Source: Actinomyces marmotae
GTDB taxonomy: Bacteria; Actinomycetota; Actinomycetes; Actinomycetales; Actinomycetaceae
Direction: 5' to 3'
NCBI RefSeq assembly: GCF_013177295.1
Contig: NZ_CP053642.1
Location: 124,001 to 188,000, forward strand
DNA length: 64,000 nt
Shown here: positions 21,943 through 28,976 of the stretch, in pieces
How the letters are laid out: each line of letters starts with the position of its first letter
How positions within the stretch are numbered: the stretch's first letter is position 1
Program-made: the position numbers and the translations under genes
The notes under the pieces: model-generated
What the model saw: the letters and a program-made list of their open reading frames with translations, nothing else
What the model was told of the DNA's origin: nothing
The model's database searches: none

Positions 21943-22088
21943 GGGGGATGGGGGGAGGAGTGGGGGGAGGCTGCCCCGCAGGTACGGTCTGGTCCCGCGG
22001 ATGCCGTCTGGCCCTGTAGATACGGTGTGGCCCCGCAGGTACGGTCTGGCCCCGCAGATACCGTCTCGCCCCGCAGGTACCGTCTCAC

Positions 22089-22135
22089 CCCGGCGTTGCG
22101 CCCTCATTCTCGCAGTTTGAGGGCACAACGCCGGG
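22089..22135. repeat. core hairpin 1 of the palindromic array
   Basis: The arms CCCGGCGTTGCGCCCTCA and TGAGGGCACAACGCCGGG form an 18-bp stem with one mismatch around an 11-nt loop. It could serve as a bidirectional terminator for the convergent macrodomain and PspC genes, or as the recognition site of a repeat-mobilising protein. Confidence 0.7.
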
Positions 22136-22384
22136 CTGAGGCGGTATCTGTGGGCTGAGACGGTATCCGCGGGTCGGGTTGACCTGGGGGTTTGGTCTGG
22201 TCCTGCGGTAGCTTCCTCGCCCGTGAATGCTGTCTGGCCCTGGGGATCGTCCGGCCTGGAGGCGCCTGGCCTAGGAGATTCCGTCTAGCCTTACGAGTCC
22301 GATCTGGCCTAGCGGATACCGTCTCGGCCCGCGGATACCGTCTGGCCCCGCAGGTACGGTCTGGCCCCGCAGATACCGTCTCAC

Positions 22385-22431
22385 CCCGGCGTTGCGCCCT
22401 CATTCTCGCAGTTTGAGGGCGCAACACCGGG
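22385..22431. repeat. core hairpin 2 of the palindromic array
   Basis: Second copy of the 47-bp core, with arms CCCGGCGTTGCGCCCTCA and TGAGGGCGCAACACCGGG. It differs from the first only at two arm positions and again is flanked by 19-bp units facing inward on the left and outward on the right. Confidence 0.7.
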
Positions 22432-22555
22432 CTGAGGCGGTATCTGTGGGCTGAGGCGGTATCTGTGGGCTGAGACGGTATCCGCGGGTCGAGACGGTAA
22501 CTCCGGGGTGGGGGAGCGAATCGGGCGCCCGGCGGGAGCGCTCGCTCGGCCTCGC

Positions 22556-22915
22556 TTAGTCGGCGGCGGGCATGAGGACCCAGGCGACGGCGTAGGCCAG
22601 CCATATGGGGCCGGGCAGGAGGGCCAGGGCGAGCGTGGCCAGGCGCACGAGGGTGGGGCTCACGCCCATGTCCTCCGCGATTCCGCCGCAGACTCCGGCC
22701 AGGAGCCGGTTGCGCGAACGGTGGGGCAGTGAGGATCGCCAGGACTCGGTGCGCGCTGAGAAGGACCCCTGTGCGTAAGCGGTGCCACTTGCGGCGGAGT
22801 TGGGTCCCGAGCATGGGTTGGCCCCGGAGCTGTAAGGGGCGGAGCGGGTGCCAGCGGTGGGGGCGGAGCGGGCGGTGGTGGTCTGGGAGGCGGAGGGGAA
22901 GTCGTTCGTGCTCAT
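22556..22915 (-). CDS. PspC-domain membrane protein
   Basis: Small membrane protein of 119 residues. The first 65 residues are Ser/Thr/Ala-rich and likely disordered. The C-terminal part (HRSRNRLLAGVCGGIAEDMGVSPTLVRLATL then a hydrophobic helix ending AYAVAWVLMPAAD) is the PspC domain, found in envelope-stress proteins and in sensor kinases. Here no kinase or phage-shock partner is adjacent. ATG 22915 is the only convincing start. Confidence 0.85.
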   Translation of the reverse strand: MSTNDFPSASQTTTARSAPTAGTRSAPYSSGANPCSGPNSAASGTAYAQGSFSARTESWRSSLPHRSRNRLLAGVCGGIAEDMGVSPTLVRLATLALALLPGPIWLAYAVAWVLMPAAD

Positions 22916-23175
22916 GGCTCAAGCCTGCCCGGCGGCCGCGCCCCAGGGTATCGGGGGCCACCCTGATCGGTCCCTGAACCTCCCCTGACCGAGCGGGGCC
23001 GGGGTGAGTGCGCTCTCGTTCTCGCGGGTATGGGCGGGGTCTCCCCGGCTGGGCGGAGGTCACCGGGGGAAGGCCGGCAGGTGGATGGATGGGGGCGACC
23101 GGAAGTGGTGGGCGGATGGCGCCGGCCGGAGGAGGTGGGGGGGAGGTCGCCAGGCGGCACTGGCCGGAGGCCGCC

Positions 23176-23886
23176 ATGTTCGAGGACAACCCGGCGCTGC
23201 GGGCCTTCGTGGGCGGGCAGTTGACGGCGCAGGCCTATCTGGCGCTCATCGTCACCTATGGCGGGATCCTCCTGGCTGCGTGCGCCGTTGCCCTGGCCTC
23301 CGCCGCGGCGGGGGAGGAAGCCGCGGGCCGGGCGGTCGTGATCCTCGCCGAGCCCATCACCCGGGGGCGCTGGCTCCTGGGCCATGCCGCGGTCGTGGTG
23401 GTGGGGGTGGTCTCGATGGGGGTGGCGATCGCCGTTGGCCTGGTGGCCTCGGCGGTCATCCCGCTCGCCGCCCAGGGGAGCGGGGCGGCGGCTGAGCCGT
23501 GGGCGCTTGCGGCGGGCGTCGTGGCGGGGTGCGCGTCCGCCCTCCCGGCGGCGCTGCTGTTCGGCGCACTCACCCTGGCCGCCCACGCGCTCGTCCCCCG
23601 AGCGAGCCGGACGATGGGTTGGGGAGTGCTTGTCCTCGCTACGTGCGTGACCGTGCTGGGACGGGCTCTCAAGGCCCCACAGTGGCTGCTCGACCTCTCA
23701 CCCTTCACGCACCGCCCGTCGCTTCCGACGGCGAGCGTCGGGCGCGCGGAGGGGAGCGGCGAAGCGTGGGGCGCCATCCTTGGGGCGTCGCAGTCATGGG
23801 TCGGGCCCGGCGCGTGCCTGGTGGTGGCAGGAATTTTCCTCTCCCTGGCGGCCGTCTCCCTGCGCCACCGCGACCTCGCGGGGTGA
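23176..23886 (+). pseudogene. remnant of an ABC-2 type permease (C-terminal half)
   Basis: A membrane protein frame with about six hydrophobic segments. ASAAAGEEAAGRAVVILAEPITRGRWLLGH and LLDLSPFTHRPSLP match the C-terminal half of the roughly 540-residue permeases of actinobacterial drug-export ABC systems. The first half and the ATPase gene that normally precedes it are absent. DNA upstream of 23176 reads as unrelated Gly/Arg-rich peptide. The stop is intact, so a short protein from ATG 23176 or an earlier start is possible, but a decayed gene is more likely. Confidence 0.55.
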
Positions 23887-23918
23887 GCGGTGACGGATTC
23901 TCCGGGGGCGGGCTACCG

Positions 23919-23946
23919 GCTTAGCGCGGGCGCTACCGCGCTAAGC
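23919..23946. terminator. bidirectional terminator-like hairpin
   Basis: GCTTAGCGC pairs perfectly with GCGCTAAGC around a 10-nt loop, between the end of the permease remnant (+) and the end of the immunity gene (-). Confidence 0.5.
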
Positions 23947-23961
23947 GCCGCGCTTTAAGGA

Positions 23962-24552
23962 TCACGACGCTGACGGCGCCTGTTCGGCGGGCGCGGCCCC
24001 TGACTGGTCGGCCTGCTGGGCCTGCTGGGCGGCCTTCTCTGCTTGCTCTGCTTTCTTGGCGGCTCGGCGGGCCCGGTCCCGCTCCCTGCGCCGGGCCAGG
24101 GCGGCCTGGCGCTTCTCCCACTGGGCGGCGCCGGCGGCCATCCACTCCGGGATGAACTCCGGATCACGCGGGTAGAGCCCCAACTCCACATAGCACGAGT
24201 GCGGCCCCGGGCGCTCAGGGCCATGGCCGTCATCGAAGTCCGGCTCCCTCATCCAGTCCAACTCGCTGCGCAGCACCCACTCACCGGCCACCATCCAGAA
24301 ATGAGCGCACGTCCACGCCCCACGACCAGGCAAAGCCTGCCAATCACGCAGATCAGAAAGACCATAATCAATGTCAGAAGGGGCCCAGATCGACTTCTTC
24401 TCTCCATCTACCGTGAGCCACTCCCTGATATTGATCACCCGCCCTATCGCGAGCATGTCACAGTCGAACCGCTCGAACCCGGGCATCGCCTGCGCCCATT
24501 CGCGCACTGCGACCTCAAGGCTCTCGAAATCATTGTATCGAACGCTCGCCAT
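23962..24552 (-). CDS. EsaG/YezG-like immunity protein of the orphan toxin module
   Basis: Protein of 196 residues. The core GAWTCAHFWMVAGEW ... SELDW ... ELGLYPRDPEFIPEWM follows the pattern of DUF600-type immunity proteins (EsaG, YezG) that neutralise type VII-secreted nucleases. The tail (about 150-196) is a highly charged Arg/Lys/Ala/Gln helix. ATG 24552 has GGAGG 12-16 nt upstream and GAGG closer. It follows the headless nuclease module by 31 nt, so the two are a toxin-immunity pair. Its 3' half is almost identical in DNA to the immunity genes at 31.9-33.3 kb, but residues about 17-66 differ and the DNA there is less GC-rich. Family assignment is by pattern only. Confidence 0.75.
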   Translation of the reverse strand: MASVRYNDFESLEVAVREWAQAMPGFERFDCDMLAIGRVINIREWLTVDGEKKSIWAPSDIDYGLSDLRDWQALPGRGAWTCAHFWMVAGEWVLRSELDWMREPDFDDGHGPERPGPHSCYVELGLYPRDPEFIPEWMAAGAAQWEKRQAALARRRERDRARRAAKKAEQAEKAAQQAQQADQSGAAPAEQAPSAS

Positions 24553-24583
24553 TTTACCTCTTCCTCCATGACCTTACTTCGGT

Positions 24584-25303
24584 TCATCGATCAGCGGCCG
24601 CTTTATTCGGAAAGACCTTTCCATCGAGAGCGCCTTCAGAGTTCTTCCATTTTACTCGGAACTTTTCTGGTACTCGGGACGCGGGGTCCAGGCCCTCCAG
24701 GGAACCAGTGGGCGAGGCGGCGCCGGGGTCGGCGTAGCGCACCTCGACACGTATATCCCTGTAATTGCCCGGATCATCGCGGACCTTCTTCTCGAACTTA
24801 TAGAACGTGTCGACGCCCTTGACCGGAAGGTTGACGTCCCTGTGCATGGGCGCCACGTTGATCGCCTCCGGCGGCCCCCCGAACTCATGAGCGGCCAGAT
24901 GCCCGCCATTGAAGCCCTCACCACCCAGGTGCCCGATCTGGGCCTGCAGCCTCTTCGAGCGCCTGCGCCACCTAGCCACCTCAAACCCATCAGCCTCCAC
25001 CAGCACCGTGCGCCCCGCCCCATCAGTCGTGTAATGGAACGTCCCATCCACCGTGTACGTCACATTCGGCAAAGGATCATTCAAGTCCTTGTTCATCGGA
25101 TTGGCCCGCTCGCCCCACACGTGGAACCGCTCCACCGCAGACGACAACTCCGCATGCCTGATCTGCCCAGACGCGTCAGTGTAGTAATCACCCCTGCCCT
25201 CCACATGGTAGACCGCGTTGGGCTCGAGCTCCACACCACGCCCGAACGGCTGACGAGGCCCAGGCATGAGACCATTACCAGCCAACACCGCCACCCGCCG
25301 GCG
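24584..25303 (-). pseudogene. orphan C-terminal nuclease toxin module without N-terminus
   Basis: The frame covers the nuclease end of the 959-residue toxin encoded at 28977-31856, on the opposite strand. It begins at RRRVAVLAGNGLMPGPRQ. The nuclease motif reads GGHLAAHEFGGPPEAINVAP, as in the DNA/RNA non-specific endonuclease family (EsaD/YeeF). Upstream of 25303 the frame stays open to 25354 but has no WXG domain, linker or plausible start, so it cannot be secreted as it stands. DNA of about 24648-25303 is near-identical to 31128-31786 inverted; the last 25 or so residues differ. It probably acts as a stored toxin tip, usable after recombination. Confidence 0.75.
24648..25303 (-). repeat. 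long inverted repeat, left copy (nuclease module)
   Basis: About 655 bp closely matching 31128-31786 in inverted orientation, with only scattered differences by eye. Homologous recombination between the two would invert the roughly 5.8 kb between them. Confidence 0.8.
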
Positions 25304-25431
25304 CGGCCTCGCGGGGCGAGTCGCTGGTGGGGCGCCCCCGGCTCTTGGTCGCACGGGGTCCTGAGCGGCGGGTAGCGTTGCCCCGTCCCTGACATGACTC
25401 TTGTAGAGGAGAAGGCATCATCGGAGCGCGA

Positions 25432-26547
25432 ATGACGGAATATCCGAGCCCCGGCGGCGCTGACGCGCGGAGCCAGGCGATCAGCGACGTCGAGAGCCTG
25501 CTCGCCGGTTACATGCGCGATGCCGGCGCGGCGCAGCTCAGCCTCAGCGTCGACGCTGTGGGGCCGCGGTTCAGCACCCACTCCGCGGTTCTCATCGATG
25601 GCGCCTGGCACGCTGACGAGATTCCACCCCATGTCATCCAGGCGGTGGTCGGCCTGCGCACCGTGATGGCCGATCCCTCGCGTGGCGCGTGGACCTGCGC
25701 GCGACTGACGCTCGCCGCCCCGGATCACCGGTTGGACATGGAGGTCGACTACAACCGCGCCCCGGCTCTTGAGCCGCCGGTGACACCCGCCGACGTCGCC
25801 GAGGAGCTGCGACGATTCCCCCGCGAGGCGACGGCGATGCCGGAGTGGATGCGGTCCGGGATGGTTGTCGCGGGCGCGCCGGGAGCGCCCGGAGCTGTCG
25901 GCATGGCGACGCCAGGGACGCCGACGATGGCAGCGGCCAGGCCCCACCCGCCGCGGGCCGGCGCGCTCTGGCGCTGGGCGTGGAGGACATTCGCACGCCA
26001 TCCGCTGATGGCGGCGATCCCGCTGATCGGCGGGGTGGTGATGGTCAACGCTCCGCGGCTCGCCAACGCCGTCCTCACTGGTAACGCCGCCGCTATCGTC
26101 AGCGTCCTCTCCGTGTTCGTCATCATCGCCCTGACGATCACGGTGTGCGACTGGGCGGCGCTGCGGGCCGCCTGCCCCGGGGACCCGAGGTGGGCGAGGA
26201 GGATCCTTCCTCTTCAGCCCGTGCGGACCGCGCTGCTCGCGATCCTTCTCGTCCCCGGGTACGTCGTCGCGTTCGTCGTCGGCCTCGCACCGGTGTTCAT
26301 CGCCCTGTTCTTCTTCCAGGCGGCGCCCGTGGCGTGCATGGAGGGGCGAGGCGGGATGTGGTCCTCACTGAGGATCTCCTCGCGCGCCATGCGGGACGCG
26401 GGAGGCGTGGCCGCCCTGTGCGTCACCCTATGGTTACTCACCTGGATCCTCGGTGTCACGATCATCGTCCCGCTCCTACTCATGCCGGTGGCCAGCCTCA
26501 TGACGGTGGGCCTTTACCTGACGATGACCGGGCGTCCTATCGCCTAG
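25432..26547 (+). CDS. immunity-like domain fused to a membrane domain
   Basis: Protein of 371 residues. Residues about 15-145 (ESLLAGYMRDAGAAQLSLSV..., RGAWTCARLTLAAPDHRLDMEVDY, PVTPADVAEELRRFPRE, MPEWMRSGM) share the fold pattern of the EsaG/YezG-like proteins of this locus, and are closest to the small protein encoded at 43086. An Ala/Pro/Gly linker leads to about five transmembrane helices (about 185-371). ATG 25432 is the only sensible start. It might place an immunity or chaperone domain at the membrane. That is inference; the membrane part is not recognised. The end overlaps the next, convergent gene by 11 nt. Confidence 0.65.
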   Translation: MTEYPSPGGADARSQAISDVESLLAGYMRDAGAAQLSLSVDAVGPRFSTHSAVLIDGAWHADEIPPHVIQAVVGLRTVMADPSRGAWTCARLTLAAPDHRLDMEVDYNRAPALEPPVTPADVAEELRRFPREATAMPEWMRSGMVVAGAPGAPGAVGMATPGTPTMAAARPHPPRAGALWRWAWRTFARHPLMAAIPLIGGVVMVNAPRLANAVLTGNAAAIVSVLSVFVIIALTITVCDWAALRAACPGDPRWARRILPLQPVRTALLAILLVPGYVVAFVVGLAPVFIALFFFQAAPVACMEGRGGMWSSLRISSRAMRDAGGVAALCVTLWLLTWILGVTIIVPLLLMPVASLMTVGLYLTMTGRPIA

Positions 26548-26980
26548 CCCCGGGCAGGTCCGGGTCGGGCTCCCAGCGCCCATCGGCTCCGCGATGCCAC
26601 GGCCAGTCCTCGGGCGGGGGCATCTGGCGACCGTTGAGCGAGACGATTCCACCGCTCATGATGGCGGCATCCTGGACGATATCCAGGTACGGGTCGAAAA
26701 GCTCTCCGGTGCCCACTGCGCACACGGTGAGGATAACCGGCCGCCATTCCGGCGGCAGAACGACGTCGTGCAGCCGCAGGACCTCGCGCGGGTCGGAGAC
26801 GACGAAGGGGCGTGGCACGTGGAGCGCCGGTGTGAACGCGTCGGCATCGTCGAAGAGCATGACGGCGCTGCCGTCCTCCTCACGACGGATCGTGGCGTGC
26901 TCGAACCGCGCCATGGCGACGCCGAGGATGAGGGTGATGTCGGGGACATCCGGGGTGATGATCGTGGCGATCCTGGGCAC
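26537..26980 (-). CDS. hypothetical protein
   Basis: Protein of 147 residues with no family that I recognise. It has no signal or membrane helix; the composition is mixed (Asp/Pro/Val-rich) and the C-terminus is Trp/Pro-rich (PPPEDWPWHRGADGRWEPDPDLP). Codon use is like its neighbours. The start is ATG 26980, and it sits 42 nt downstream of the next minus-strand gene, so both may form one unit within the toxin island. Confidence 0.55.
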   Translation of the reverse strand: MPRIATIITPDVPDITLILGVAMARFEHATIRREEDGSAVMLFDDADAFTPALHVPRPFVVSDPREVLRLHDVVLPPEWRPVILTVCAVGTGELFDPYLDIVQDAAIMSGGIVSLNGRQMPPPEDWPWHRGADGRWEPDPDLPGARR

Positions 26981-27022
26981 GTTCGGCTCCTGCTCGGTGA
27001 GTCGGTTCGGGGCGCGACGCGG

Positions 27023-28126
27023 TTACGCGCCTGACGCGGGGTTGGTTCTCCGGGATTCAGGGCCGCCGGGGGCGCTCTCGGCCTGGTCGGAGTGCCCGAG
27101 CACGCGGGCGACCGTCGTAGTGCCCTCCTCATCGAGCGTCTTGATGAGCTGGATGAGGGGCGCCCAGTCGCCTGGCGCCGCAGCGGTGAGAGGCACGACG
27201 AGGTTGAGGCGCTTGCCCACGCCCTCCACGGTGCCGCCGTGATGCTCGGCGACGGCGGACGGGTTGACGCCGAGCTGTTTGAGCCCCGCCCGGCCGACGA
27301 GGATGGCGACCGGAGAGGCGGGAACGCGCGCGGAGGTCGGCAGGGAGGTATCCGGGAACCCCTTGGTGCGGGTGACGAGGGCGAACTGCGGCCGGGTCTC
27401 CTGGGAGAGCGCGCGCAGCAGGGCCAGGGCCCGGGGCTCGTGCTCGGAGGCGCCCCTGCCCGGCACGGCGATGGCTAGCTCCACGTACTCCTCGATCCCC
27501 AGGCGGGTCCGGTTCACGCTCATCGTCCCGGTAGCGGTGAATCCCTCGCCGTGGAGGGCGATGGTGAGGTCGATGGCGGGCATCTTCCGGCGGGCGAGCG
27601 AGGTGATCCCCGCTCGGTCCCAGGCAGCGCCAGCGGGTTCGTAGCGGCCCCAGGAGAAGCTGACCTCACCGGCCGGGGCGAAGGCCTCGGCGATGAGCTC
27701 GACGCTCCGGCCCACCATCGCGGAGGCCTTGGCAGGATGGTAGAGCGAGGCGGAGACGTAGAGCACGTCGACCAGGGGCCGGCGAATGAGGTGCCGCGGG
27801 GAGATGGACGGGGCGCTCGTGGGGCCCTGGGTGAGGAAGTCCGCGACGCGGGGGGCCCATAGGCCGCCTCGCATGAGCCGGTAGCCGCCGCCGTCCCTGA
27901 TGAGTGATAGGGCGCCAGCCATCTCAGTGAGGCGGTCGAAGGCGGGGGTGATGCGGGCCGAGTCGCTCAGAATGAGCACGGGCACCCTGCCGCTGGTCCG
28001 GCGGACGGCGCTGAGGAAGTCGCTCAGGCCCTCGTCGAAGCCGACGACCGCGCTGTCGAGGAACGTGACGGCACCGGTGTCGCCGCTCTGGGCGTCGTAG
28101 TAGTGGTGGGCGGCGCGGACGGCCAT
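27023..28126 (-). CDS. hypothetical protein of the toxin island
   Basis: Protein of 367 residues, cytoplasmic by appearance. ATG 28126 lies 5 nt after GAGGAG; an earlier start was rejected because it lacks a ribosome site. No catalytic motif is recognised. The N-terminus (about 20-80) reads like an alpha/beta domain (AVTFLDSAVVGFDEG, VPVLILSDSARITP), and the C-terminus resembles an immunity or SseB-like part (LNLVVPLTAAAPGDWAPLIQLIKTL). Size and place resemble the DUF6177-type proteins seen beside actinobacterial secreted toxins, but I could not confirm this. It is divergent from the toxin operon. Confidence 0.55.
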   Translation of the reverse strand: MAVRAAHHYYDAQSGDTGAVTFLDSAVVGFDEGLSDFLSAVRRTSGRVPVLILSDSARITPAFDRLTEMAGALSLIRDGGGYRLMRGGLWAPRVADFLTQGPTSAPSISPRHLIRRPLVDVLYVSASLYHPAKASAMVGRSVELIAEAFAPAGEVSFSWGRYEPAGAAWDRAGITSLARRKMPAIDLTIALHGEGFTATGTMSVNRTRLGIEEYVELAIAVPGRGASEHEPRALALLRALSQETRPQFALVTRTKGFPDTSLPTSARVPASPVAILVGRAGLKQLGVNPSAVAEHHGGTVEGVGKRLNLVVPLTAAAPGDWAPLIQLIKTLDEEGTTTVARVLGHSDQAESAPGGPESRRTNPASGA

Positions 28127-28515
28127 GGATGCTCCTCGCTGGCAGTGCCATGGGTGTGGCACGGGTCGTGGTGTGGGCGCCCCGAAGGCGTGATTCAGGG
28201 ACGGTGCGCGCGTTCACCATGCTAGTGGTGACGAACCCCCGGTGGCGCGGACAACTCTTCTGGGCGAGCCTGGTTGACGTGACCTCCCTGTGACACGCGA
28301 TGATAGGGCCCGTGCATGCGCCGGGGCGCGCCCCTCCCTGATCTCCCTGATCAACGAGGGCGGCGGTTCCAGCGCGAGCAACATGGTCGGCAAGGCCTGC
28401 GAGGGCCGTGGGGCTCTGAGGACACTGAGAGGACGGCGAGATATGCGGGTAGTGCCCACTGGGGCGGGACGAGGGAGCGCGCCGCTGGCGCGCGATGAGC
28501 GAGAGGATGTCTGAG
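28127..28515. other. gene-free divergent promoter region
   Basis: About 390 bases between the divergent gene ending at 28126 and the toxin operon. No gene is visible; short frames lack ribosome sites. It must hold the toxin-operon promoter, but no clear -10/-35 pair or operator was identified. Confidence 0.4.
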
Positions 28516-28860
28516 ATGAGCTCATGGGACATCAATCCGGCATTGGTCTCCTCGATCATCAAGTCAGTCCAGACGACGGTCGAGGGGGATCTCGCCACCG
28601 CCCTGAAGGATATCGGCACCCAAGGGAATACCGCGATCACGTCATGCACCCAGCCGTCCCCGCTATCAAGCAGTGGCGATGCGCCACTGGTGGCCTCCGC
28701 GATTGGAACGTTCTTCGAGAACCGCAAGAGTCAGTTGGAGGGACTGGGCACGCGCGTCTCCGCAGCGGCCAAAGGAACGGTGAGTGCTGTCACCTCTTAT
28801 GTCAACCAGGATGAATCGGGCGCGTTGGAGTACCAGCGCTCGGCAGCGGGTACCGCCTGA
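28516..28860 (+). CDS. small WXG/Esx-like helical partner protein
   Basis: All-helical protein of 114 residues beginning MSSWDINPALVSSIIKSVQ. It resembles the DUF6507-type small proteins that precede secreted WXG-type toxins in actinobacteria, and is similar in role to the Lap partners of LXG toxins that pair with the toxin N-terminus for export. No signal peptide. ATG 28516 is used; an earlier in-frame start exists 21 nt upstream. The toxin gene starts 116 nt later on the same strand. Confidence 0.6.
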   Translation: MSSWDINPALVSSIIKSVQTTVEGDLATALKDIGTQGNTAITSCTQPSPLSSSGDAPLVASAIGTFFENRKSQLEGLGTRVSAAAKGTVSAVTSYVNQDESGALEYQRSAAGTA

Positions 28861-28976
28861 GCGCCTAGCCGGAGACCTCCGCCGCCTCAGCGGCTCAACG
28901 ACACGACCCACTCTTATATCCGGCCCGGCCGAGCACCTCGCTCCGGCGGGACCCTGAATGTCTGCGAGAAAATCCC

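Larger units (their letters stand above)
21970..22510. repeat. palindromic repeat array
   Basis: The stretch between the macrodomain gene and the PspC gene is built from imperfect 19-bp units of the form GCAGATACCGTCTGGCCCC. Units on the left run in one direction (at least six in 21977-22088, more in 22315-22384). After each core hairpin the units run in reverse complement (GGCGGTATCTGTGGGCTGA, two to four copies). The cores at 22089-22135 and 22385-22431 are nearly identical 47-bp hairpins, 296 bp apart. No open frame here looks like a gene. Confidence 0.75.

Noticed and set aside
21970..22510. CRISPR array
   Set aside because: Units are contiguous, imperfect and change orientation around hairpins; there are no unique spacers and no cas genes.
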